Assembly (NCBI GenBank): GCA_015143295.1
Contig: CM026554.1
Span: 31,261,531-31,325,530 of the forward strand
DNA from: Tetracentron sinense
Taxonomy: Eukaryota; Streptophyta; Magnoliopsida; Trochodendrales; Trochodendraceae
DNA: 64,000 nt
Reading direction: 5' to 3'
Made by a program: the position numbers and the translations under genes. The notes beneath the pieces are model-generated. The model saw nothing but the letters and a program-made list of their open reading frames with translations, did not search any database and was not told the DNA's origin. Below are positions 41,346-50,689 of this stretch, piece after piece (the first letter of the stretch is position 1; the number at the start of each line of letters is the position of its first letter).

Positions 41346-42147
41346 CTAGGGGAGTCTCCATGCCCCAAAGGCAAGTAACTATCGGCTGAAATTGGACCCT
41401 AGGAGTTGCCATGCCCCACATTCAAGGAATATCATCGATTAGGGCTCATTAATTTCCGAATCGCCCATACTTCAACTAAGGACTGATTTTCCCAAATCAA
41501 GCCCCTTAACAACCTAATATCATTGTTCACGAGGGTTCTACAACCCAATTAGCAGTCACCAATGGCCCAACGACCAAACAATACCCCAAAACATGACAAC
41601 ACCTCCTCAAACACTTTGAGGGCACCTGAAAAGCTTCACAACTCATTCACAAACATCCCAAACATCATCCATAACAATTATGATGCAAAAGATAGAGAAA
41701 AACGACCACAAACATCACCTTGCCGAAAAAAGTCGGTCGAATAAAATGTTGCCGGAGCTTTGACGAGATTCTGCTCGTCGTGAAACTTGTACCAAAAGGT
41801 TTGGAATTTTGAGGGGGACCAACCCTTACCAACTTGTCCAAATACAATTCCCCAATAGAGAGTATTTTTAACTGGTTTTTAAATGGATTTTTTCAAAATT
41901 TTCCACTTAAAATTCTTAAAAAACACACTTACGATCTTAAATAAATTCCAGAAAAACACCATAATTCTTCTAAATAGCAAATCTACCAGATCCAAGTGGA
42001 AAAAACATAGGAAAATTTTACCCTTTTTGACGTCATGCTGATGTCATCATGATGTCAGGTAGTACGGCTGCTGACGTCAGCAATTGCCAGTGGGTTGGCT
42101 CTTCTTCTCGTGCTTCTTTTGTGCTTTAGATCGCTTTGATACCAAGT
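41346..42147 (-). other. copia-1 5' region and primer binding site
   Basis: Between the gag remnant and the 5' LTR. The primer site (TTGGTATCAAAGC on the minus strand) is at about 42132-42145. The short frames in this leader carry no domain. Confidence 0.6.
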
Positions 42148-42395
42148 TGAACTCCTTAGGGTTAGGTTTTAGGGTTTGTATCTAGGGTTTGAAGGAGAAG
42201 GAAGAAGAAGAGAGAGGAAAAGAGGACAAAACTCATTGTTTCTCTCTCATTTCATTTATTGGTAGGGTTTCCACTTTCCCCTAATTACAAGTACGCCATA
42301 ATAGGCTACCAGAGACAGATATATCCCTATGCTATAGTGTGTGTAACAAGGTGTAGCATGGGATTACAGATACGAAAGATAATATTATACACTCA
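42148..42395 (-). repeat. copia-1 5' LTR
   Basis: Plus-strand start TGAACTCCTTAGGGTTAGG, matching the left LTR at 34012. The inner border is set by the adjoining primer site. Confidence 0.8.
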
Positions 42396-42654
42396 TTAGC
42401 ACGAAAATGATCTTTTCAAATATTTGCAGAAGGAAAGGGGAATCACTTAACCACTTACTTTTTCATTGTGAGTTTGCCTTGATGATGTGGTATCATTACT
42501 TAATATGATTGGAGTTGCATGGATACTATGAAGAACCATTTTGGATCATATTTCAGTTTTCTTGTATGAAGAGTTCAGTAAATATGATAAAATTGTTGGA
42601 GGATGTTCCCAACAACTATATGTCATTTTGTCTAGAAAGTGTCCATATTTTTAT
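42396..42654 (+). pseudogene. LINE-A remnant, part 3 (zf-RVT end)
   Basis: Reads MIFSNICRRKGESLNHLLFH then CEFALMMWYHYL, the C-terminal zinc-ribbon of plant LINE ORF2. It then reads KLLEDVPNNYMSFCLESVHI after a frameshift, which lines up with the conserved tail of that domain. With parts 1 and 2 it makes one domain split by LINE-B and copia-1. Confidence 0.75.
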
Positions 42655-42669
42655 TTGGGATAGTAGTCG

Positions 42670-44560
42670 GATTGATGTTTTGGAATCCGAACTGAGGGCG
42701 TATTTGATCTCTATTCTTTGTTGTTTGTCTAGTGGGGGTTCTAATTGGTTTTTCTCGAGGGCTTATGGTCCATCTGGGACTGTTGCTGATGCTGATTTCT
42801 TGCAAGAATTAGATGATGTGAGTGGGCGGTGGGATGCCCCTTGGTGTATGGGTGGTGACTTTAACTGCATCCGTTTCCCTCATGGGAGACGTGGAGCTCA
42901 AGCTAGGATGGCGAAAATGCAGAGATTTGAGCAATTCATTTCTCGCCATAGCTTACTCGATTACCCCATTAGAGGAGTCCAATTCACTTGGTCTCAGTTA
43001 TCGTCGAGCCTTCTTGCTAGTAGATTGGATCGGTTCCTTTTCTCCGTCGAGTGGGAGGACATGTTCCTTGATCTTGCTCAATCATCTTTACCTCGCCCCG
43101 TCTCTAACCATGTGCCAATCCTATTGGCTTCGGGTAGTGTCAGGGGTGGTCCATCTCCCTTCAAGTTTAAAAATATGTGGCTTCAGTCTGAAGGATTCAA
43201 AGCCTTTGTTTCCAAAGTGTGGTCAGGTCATATGGCTTGGGGGCCTCCTAGTACGAGATTTGGTCTGAAGCTGAAAGCTATCAAAGCGAGTCTTAAGACC
43301 TGGAATAAGGAGGTCTTTGGGATTGACTCGGAAAAGAAAGTTAAATTGTTACTTGACATTCAATCCCTTGACTCAGTCGAGAGTTCTCGCCCTCTTTCTG
43401 CAGAAGAGAGTAGTGCTAGGGAGTCCTTGAAAGGGGATTATTTGTACATTGTGAGGCTTGAGGAGATCAGTTGGAAACATAAGTCTAGGGTTAGATGGTT
43501 GAAGGAGGGGACCGAAACACCAAGTTCTTTCATCGCATGGCCAACTTTCGTCGGAAATCCAATTTCATCTCTAATCTCTTATTTGACAGCGATTGGAAGA
43601 CTGATCAAAAAGGTATCGAGCATAGTGTGGTTGGGTTCTATCAGGACTTGTACTTAGAGAAAGTATCGTGGCGTCCTAAGCTTGATGGCCTTCCATTTGA
43701 CTCCATCACCCTAGCTCAAAATGAGTAGTTGGAATGGCCATTCCGCGAAGATGAGGTCTTGAACGTTATTCAATCTATGGCAAGGAACAAGGCCTTTGGT
43801 CCTAATGGCTTTTCTATTGAATTTTATAGAGAATGCTGGGACATTGCCGTTTTGCAGGAGCTTTATGAGTTAGGATCCTTTGATAGGGCGATTAATAATT
43901 CTTTTGTGATCTTGATCCCTAAGAGGGCTGGGGCTTAGGACCTGAAAGACTTCTGTCCGATTAGTTTGGTCAGCAGTGCTTATAAAATCTTAGCAAAAGT
44001 ATTGGCCATCTGTCTTAGAAGTGTCTTAGGTTCCATTATCTCCCCTAATCAAGGCACCTTTGTCAGGGGAGACAGATATTAGATGTCATTCTCATTACAA
44101 ACGAATGTGTTGACGTACGTCTGAAATCTAACTCCCCTGGCGTTGTTTGCAAGATTGACATGAAAAAGGCATATGATAATGTCAATTGGGAGTTCCTCCT
44201 CCTCTGTGTTCGGTCGAATGGGCTTTGGGTCTCGATGACGGTCGTGGATTTTGGCTTGCGTCTCCTTTGCATCCTTTTCGATCCTCCTCAATGGGAGCTC
44301 TATAGGCTTCTTTCGTAGCTCCAAGGGGTTAAGATAAGGGGACTCATTGTCCCTGACATTATTCCTTATTGTTTCGGAGGCCCTAAGTCTGATGTTGACC
44401 CGTGCAAATGGGCAGTTGTTTGAGTGATTCTCTGTCGGTCGGGAGGGGCTTAGTATTTCGCACCTACAATTCGCGGATGACACTTTAGTGTTCTGTGGTG
44501 CCTCTTGTTCTCAACTTATCAACCTTCGTTGCATCCTGAGATGTTTTGAGGCAGTGTCAG
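42670..44560 (+). pseudogene. LINE-C ORF2: endonuclease and reverse transcriptase part
   Basis: Endonuclease end: FFSRAYGPSGTVADADFL, WCMGGDFNCIRFPHGRRG, GVQFTWSQL, SRLDRFLFSVEWED and SNHVPILLASG, in one 382-codon frame (42509-43657). The RT follows in other phases: EDEVLNVIQSMARNKAFGPN, GFSIEFYRECWDI, a DMKKAYDNVNWEFLL segment near 44160, and FADD at 44470-44481. Stops at 43728 and 43938 and several frameshifts break it. Confidence 0.88.
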
Positions 44561-45229
44561 GTCTTTGAGTCAACTTGGGTAAGAGTGTAATTGTGCCTGT
44601 CGGAGATATTCCCCATCTCGATCTCCTCTTTAGCTGCCTAGGGCTTCAAAGGGTCTCTGCCCTCTTCTTACCTTGGCCTCCTACTAGGGGCTCCTTTCAA
44701 ATCCAAAGCCGTTTGGGCTCCGGCAGTGTTTTAAATAGTGCTAGAGGTGCACGCCTTGAGGCGTTCCCAAAACGCTACCAGGCGTTGAGAAAAAGCGTTT
44801 GGGATTGAAAGGCGTACGCATGTTTCGAAAAGCGTGAGAAAAGCGTACAACACCAGAGGCGTACGCCAGTAAGCGTTGTGTGACTATTATTTTACGCTAT
44901 AGGACAAAACGTGTTTAGAAGGGTTTAGAAGCTACCGTTTCTCTCTCTCTCCTTTTAGAAGCCCAATACCCTTTTGTTAACATTAAAAAGGAAATAAATC
45001 AGACATCTTCCTGAAGACGTCTTCAGTTATGCAGTTCGACCCAAAGAGAATATCTTCGGAGTTCAGACTTCAACGCCTCTCCTTCTCTCTCCCCTCCTCC
45101 TCCTCTCACTCTCTCTTTATCTTTCTTACAAAAATAGAGAGTAGAAAGCAGGAAAACAGCAGAGAAAAAGAAGACGTCTTCAGTTCGACCCAAAGAAGAA
45201 GAAGAAGAAGAAGAAGAAGGAAGTTTTCT

Positions 45230-45610
45230 GGTACGTATTCAACATCTCTCTCTCTCTCTCCTTCCTTTCCTTTTTTTTTCGGCCTTCCTGACTGCTGCGT
45301 TTTTTCTGTGCAAATTGAAGGACTGTTTCGGCCTTCCTGTCTGGTACATATTCAACCCTTCCTCTCTTTCTCTCTCTCTCCTTCCTTTTTTTTTTTGGCC
45401 TTCCTGACTGCTGTGTTTTTTCTGTGCAAATTGAAGGACTGTTTCGGCCTTCCTGTCTGGTACGTATTCGACCCTTCCTCTCTCTCTCTCTCGCTCTCTC
45501 CTTCCTTTTCCTTTTTTTTTTGGCCTTCCTGACTGCTGTGTTTTTTCTGTGCAAATTGAAGAAGGACTGTTTCGGCCTTCATATTTGGTACGTATTCAAT
45601 CCTTCCTCTC
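45230..45610. repeat. tandem repeat, units of 113-128 bp, in the hAT 5' region
   Basis: Units start at GGTACGTATTC or variants at 45230, 45343, 45459 and 45587. Each contains a CT-rich run, GGCCTTCCTGACTGCTG and GTGCAAATTGAAG. They lie upstream of the transposase ATG. The 167-codon frame through them, and the minus-strand Arg/Lys/Glu-rich frames, are low-complexity artefacts. Confidence 0.88.
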
Positions 45611-45779
45611 TCTTTCTCTCACCCTCTATTTTTTTTTGGGTATTCCATATTGTTACGACTTTACTGAGGGTATTGAAAAAAAAGCAGAGGAGGCTGGCAA
45701 GTAAGGGATAGAGGATGGATTTGTCCAGGGTGTGTGAACTTCCTTATATATTCAGCCACATGTTGCAAGCGGGTGTGAA

Positions 45780-46215
45780 AGGATTTTTTTGCCTCGGTCA
45801 TTCTTCTATGAAATATCGATTCTATCAATCATTCCATTTCAGAATTGAGTCCCCCCTGAATAAGTAACCCCCCCTGATTCCCCAAACCAGCTCCTGGCCC
45901 TACCCGGCGGAACTGGCCGGGGGTATTCGGCATGGGCGGAGAGAGCATCTGAAGGGTTGCTTCACCAAAGGTGATCACACATCGACCCGGGTAATCACTG
46001 GCTACAACGTAATGCTACAATCGATGGAATTTTGATTGATTATATTCAGGCGGCCGGCCGCCTGAAGCCCCACCCGCCTTTTCTATATAGCCGCATAACC
46101 ATAACAAGTTTTCTCTAATGCCATACCAAACCAAGACCTTTCCTACAAGGAAAGCAAGAACCTGCGGCTCCCCTTTTTGAATAAGAAAGGAGGAAGAAGA
46201 ACCAGAAATTCTGGT
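45780..46215. other. possible mitochondrial DNA insert (NUMT)
   Basis: The GC content and word use differ sharply from the surroundings (for example AACTGGCCGGGGGTATTCGG, ATCGACCCGGGTAATCAC). The style recalls plant mitochondrial intergenic DNA. It includes the perfect 18-bp palindrome CAGGCGGCCGGCCGCCTG at 46049-46066. The origin is inferred from appearance only; the borders are approximate. Confidence 0.4.
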
Positions 46216-46414
46216 TCGTCTTCAACCCCCAACCTCATTCCTCTTTTTTTTTTTTTCTTTTTTTTTTTCTGTTTTCCTCTTGGTATGTCAGTTGCTGGAT
46301 ATTGCCATTTAAAAAAAAACATAGAATAGTGCTTGACTGCTTGTGAGTTGTGAGTTGTGAATAAGTTATTTTTATATATTTTTTTTCTAATTTCAGTTTT
46401 ATTTAGGAACATCA

Positions 46415-48965
46415 ATGACTAGTCGAAGGGATTTTGCATGGGAATATGCCAAAGAAGATGAAGGAAATACTATTAAAGGGTATATGTATTGCAAATTTTG
46501 CAATAAAAAATGTACCGGCGGTATTAGTCAATTGAAAAATCATTTGGCCGGTACTCATTATGGTATGGGTGCATGTACAAAATGCCCAGAAGATGTGAAG
46601 AAAAAATGTGAGAAGGCTTTAAATGATCTTAAGATTCAGAAGCAACGAGATGCAAAACTTGTTTGTAGCATTGGGAGGGCTGGTACATGCAATATTGAAG
46701 TCCTTGGGAATAGAGTTGGGGTTGAAGGGTTTAACCAAGATACTTATGATAGTGCTATTGGAAATGTTCCCTCTAATTTACAACCACGACCAATGGGTCC
46801 CATGGATCAATTTGTCGCATTTGAAGCACGTTAGTCTACCTTAAACAAATCATGGAAGCAGGCATAAAGAAAAGATGTGTAGGTTAATAGGGAGGTGCTT
46901 TTATGGAAATGCTTTATCCTTTAATTTAGCAAATAGTCCATATTTCAAGACAATGTGTGAAGATATTGCTAACTTTGGACTAGGGTTTAAGCCCCCTTCT
47001 ATGCATGAGTTGAGGACATGGGTCTTGAAAGAGGAGGTAACACGCGTCAATATTTTAATGGAAGATTATTAGAAGTTTTGGTTGAAGTACGGGTATACAA
47101 TAATGTCAGATGGATGGACTGATGGGAAAAATAAGTTGTTGATTAATTCTTTGGTAAATGCTCTAACAGGGACAATGTTTTATAGATCAATTGATGCATC
47201 TGCATCAATTAGAGATGGAGAGTTACTCTTCAAATATTTGGATGACGTTGAAGAAATTGGAGAGGATAATGTTGTTCAGATTATCACAGATAATCACTCA
47301 AGTTATGTGTTGGCCGGAAAGAAGTTGATGGAGAAGAGGAAAAGTTTATATTGGACTCCATGCGCCGCTCATTGTATTGACTTGATGTTCGAAGATATTG
47401 GAAAGATGAAAATTTTTACTGACACGATGGATAAGGCAAAGCAAGTCACCATGTTTATTTATCAATATGGGTGGGTTTTGAGCTTAATGAGGAGCTTCAC
47501 AACAAATCATGAGCTTTTACGCCCAGTTGTGACACGCTTTGCTACTTCTTTCCTCACATTACAAAGTCTCTACAAACAAAAACAGGCCCTTCAATCAATA
47601 TTTGCATCAGAAAAATGGAATAATTGTCAATGGTCTAAGAATACTAAAGGTGTAATAGCAAAGACAACGATACTTTTTGATCCACAGTTTTGGCCCTCAA
47701 TTAGTTTCTGTGTGAAGGTGACTTTGCCGATTGTCGCGGTTCTCAGGTAAGTGGATTCTGAAGAGAGGCTATCAATGCCTTATTTGTATGAGACGATGGA
47801 TTCAGCAAAGGAAAAAATTGCATATGCATGTGGTGGTGTAAAGAAGTATGCGCCTATTTGGAAGAAGATTGATGAAAGATGGCTCCTCAACTTCATCGTC
47901 CTCTACATGCAGCTGGGTATTACTTGAACCCACAATTTCGTAACGAGGAGAACTTCTTGGGCAATCAAGAAGTGTGAGATGAGTTATATGCATGCATGAA
48001 GAGAATGATTCATAACAGGATGATCGTATAGCTGCAAATTGCCAATTAGATTTCTACAAAGAAGCAAAAGGAGACTTTGGTTCAGAAATTACAATCAACA
48101 CAAGGAAGAGACGGTCTCCAGGTAATTAATTAATTATTTTTTATTATGTTCCTTATTTAACTTAACTTAATATGTTTGCATTGTATTCAATGTTTATTGT
48201 AGCTGATTGGTGGGCTCGTTTTGGGACAAATACTCCCGAGTTAACAAAATTTGCAATTCGAGTCTTGATTTAACATGCAGTAGTTCAGGTTGTGAGCAAA
48301 ATTGGAGTACCTTTAAGCAGGTATTTTTACTTTTTTTATATTGATAATGACTTGAATTGCAAATATTATTCTCTAATTTGTACGTATAAATTATAATAGA
48401 CAAAGAGGAGAAATAGACTAGAGCAGTAAAAGTTAAATTCTCTTGTCTTTGTGATGTATAATATGAAGTTAAGGGAGAGAAGTATGAGGAGGAAAGCAAA
48501 TGAAAATGTAGATCCCATTTTGGTTGAACACACTGACTTAGACGATGAGTGGATCACCGAAAAAGAAGCACCTATTCTCCCACCTGATGCTTCATGGTTG
48601 CAGGATGATGACATGACACTCGAAATTACTGCAGTAGAGGTGATTGGAGATACAACTTTGGTGGAGCCAACAATTATTAATACTGATCATGGGAAAATAA
48701 ATAGGATGCATAGTGATAAAAGTGGGTCATCACAACAAAGTAAGCATTGCAAAGTTAAATTTAACTAAAAGAATCAATTGTTAAGCCTTTGAACTCGATT
48801 ACTAATTTTAACATTTATTTGTATGTCGGCAAAGGCAAGAGTGTACAAGTTATTTTGGTTGATGAGCTTGATGAACTTGATGACTTCGTCGGCGTGCAAG
48901 TTCAAGGGGATGTTGGCAATTATGATGAAGATACATTTGATGTGATAAATGATGATTTTGTTTGA
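46415..48965 (+). pseudogene. hAT transposase, decayed
   Basis: Order: BED-type zinc finger (residues about 1-60; CKFCNKKCTGGISQLKNHLA then GTH), then the DUF659/RNase H-like core at 46875-47750 (SDGWTDGKNK, IITDNHSSYVLAGK, CAAHCIDLM), then the hAT dimerisation domain near 48210-48420 (WWARFGTNTPELTKFAIRVL, CSSSGCEQNWSTFKQ, TKRRNRLEQ), then an acidic C-terminal tail (48451-48768, 48830-48965). Damage: TAG at 46832, a frameshift between 46834 and 46875, TAG near 47071, TAA at 47748, and a frameshift before CSSSGC. One short intron may precede TKRRNRL (GTATTT at 48320). In life it would cut and paste the element via its TIRs. Confidence 0.88.
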
Positions 48966-49251
48966 AAATATTTCACAATACTATCCTGATGTGGGAAATT
49001 AGGCTTCTTAAATATTGATATCATTCAATTTATTCTTTTGAAGTTTTAATCTTCAATTTAATGACTTATGAATTATGTATGTGATGAATGATGAATTTAT
49101 AGTGAATGATATATTTTAATTATCCTTTAATTTAATTTTTTTTTATTATTTAATTATTAAAAAAATCAAATCCCAAGAGCCTCACGCCTCACGCCTCACG
49201 CCTTAGACAGGTGGAACGCCTCACCTCACGCCTTAGCGTTTTAAAACATTG

Positions 49252-50683
49252 GGCTCCGGTGCTAGATTGGGTCTCCTTGAGGCTTGTAGGCTAGAAGTCC
49301 TCTCTTCTCTCCAAAGGTGGTAAACTAACTCTTATCAAGAGTACTCTTAGGAGTCTCCCAACGTATTATCTTTCCACCTTAGTCATCCCCTAGTCTATTG
49401 TCATGTCCCTTGAGAGACTCCAGCGCAATTTTCTTTGGCACGGGTGATGTGACAAAAGAAAATACCATCTGGTTAATTGGAACCAAATTTGTAAAAACCC
49501 CAGGTGGCAGAGGGCCTAAACATTGCTCATTTTAGTGCGGTGAATAAAGCTCTATTAGGAAAATGGGTTTGGTTGTTCGGTGAGGAGCGTGAGAGTCTCT
49601 AGTGGAAGGTGATCGTGGCCAAATACGGTCTTGACTCACCTTGGGTTTCCAGGAGGGTCAGAGGTCCCCATGGGGTGGGTCTGTGGAAAGGTATCATAGG
49701 TGTCGCTAAGTCTCTTGATCCTTTTGTTAGGTTTCATCTGGGTAATGGGATGACATCCGATTTTGGCACGATATCTGGTATGGCCAGTCGAGGTTTAAAG
49801 ATGATTTTGGTTCTATTTTTTCATCAAGGGGCTTCTATTACCGAGTGTGGAGAGATTAGGGAGCGGTATTGTCTGGTTTCCTAGGTTTAGGAGGGACCTA
49901 AATGATTGGGAAGTTGGAGATATATAGAGGCTTTTGGCTTGATTGAGTTTCTACTCTAGGCCTCAGATCAGTGATTGTCGGGTTTGGTTTTGAAGCAATA
50001 ACGGATGATTTTTAATGAGATCTCTCGTGCAGTCTTTTGATTTAGCTCCTTTGCGCTCATTTCCTTATGCGGCTGTGTGGGCTAACTAGGTTCCTACGAA
50101 GGTATCCTTCTTCCTCTGGTCCGCGATACTAAATAAGTTTCTCACTACGGATTAGTTATAGAGGCGAGGGTGGAGCTTAGCTAACCGTTGTTATCTGTGC
50201 CTGAATGCGGAAGAAAGTGTGAATCATATACTCCTGCATTGTCCGGTCATCTCTGAACTCTGGGCTTTTTTCTTGTATCGGTTGGGTGTGGAGTAGGTCT
50301 TCCCGTTCTTCTTTCTGAGTTTCTTATCTAGTTGAGATTTGACAACTTTGGTGGGTTCTAAGGAAACTATCTGGACTTTTTTGCTTAGAGCGATTTCCTG
50401 GGCTATCTGGAAAGAGATGAATGGTCGTGTTTTTGACAATTTTTCCTCATATCATTGTATCCTGTCGCGGGCACAACAGTCGATTGTGGACTGGAGTTTA
50501 CCCTTACAGTTGTGTCAAGAAGTGAGGGATATCCTTCACCTTTGAGGAGAGAGTTGGGTGCTAATGTGTTACTTTATGTTCTCCCCTCCTCTCTTTGTTT
50601 TTATTTTTCTCTTTTTGTTCTTAGTTTACATCTCTGTAAACTGTTCTCTTTTTAATAATATTTGATTTACTGATAAAAAAAAA
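49252..50683 (+). pseudogene. LINE-C ORF2 end (post-RT, zf-RVT) and 3' tail
   Basis: Reads VIVAKYGLDSPWVSRRVRGP and GVGLWKGIIGVAKSLDPFVR, then RCYLCLNAEESVNHILLHC-type zf-RVT near 50190-50240, with many frame breaks. It ends in the 3' UTR motif GTTTACATCTCTGTAAACTG and poly(A). Confidence 0.82.
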
Positions 50684-50689
50684 GTAGCA

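Larger units (their letters stand above)
34012..42395 (-). mobile_element. copia-1, Ty1/copia retrotransposon, minus strand
   Basis: Flanked by two LTRs (34012-34253 and 42148-42395) that share ATTAGGTTTTAGGGTTTGTA-like and CATAATAGGCTA segments. Next to the right LTR is a primer site TTGGTATCAAAGC, complementary to initiator Met-tRNA. Next to the left LTR is the purine tract GCTTGAGGGAGAG. Minus-strand order is gag, integrase, RT, RNase H. Three insertions break it: hAT-like elements at 38995-39995 and 40638-41205, and F-box sequence at about 35545-37610. The flanks atagt and ttagc are only 3 of 5 equal. It splits the LINE-A zf-RVT frame. Confidence 0.88.
44724..49251 (+). mobile_element. 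hAT transposon, 4.5 kb, inserted in LINE-C
   Basis: TIRs are CAGTGTTTTAAA (left) and TTTAAAACATTG (right). The 8-bp target duplication GGCTCCGG at 44716-44723 and 49252-49259 is perfect. The subterminal regions hold repeated AGGCGT words (left) and CCTCACGCC words (right), as expected for transposase binding sites. Inside are a pyrimidine-rich tandem repeat, a probable organelle-DNA insert and a decayed transposase gene. Confidence 0.93.
42655..50683 (+). mobile_element. LINE-C, L1-type retrotransposon, split by a hAT element
   Basis: The two parts are 42655-44723 and 49252-50683. The first begins inside the ORF2 endonuclease (WDSSRIDVLESE...), so the element is 5'-truncated or its start is decayed. 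The second ends in the tail GTTTACATCTCTGTAAACTG and a poly(A) run at about 50675-50683. Across the hAT insertion the LINE frame joins cleanly: K-S-K-A-V-W-A-P continues to V-L-D-W-V. No target duplication was found for LINE-C itself. Confidence 0.85.

Noticed and set aside
42121-42145. tRNA gene fragment near TTGGTATCAAAGC
   Set aside because: It is the retrotransposon primer binding site beside the copia-1 LTR; similar sites occur at 58616 and 62691.
45029-45554. A 167-codon plus-strand frame and Arg/Lys/Glu-rich minus-strand frames resembling splicing-factor-like proteins
   Set aside because: They run through the CT-rich tandem repeat of the hAT element; composition is dictated by (CT)n/(GA)n tracts and there is no domain.
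46415-48965. A functional or domesticated hAT transposase
   Set aside because: Several stops and frameshifts across the BED, core and dimerisation regions, and intact TIRs with a target duplication, show an ordinary decayed transposon.
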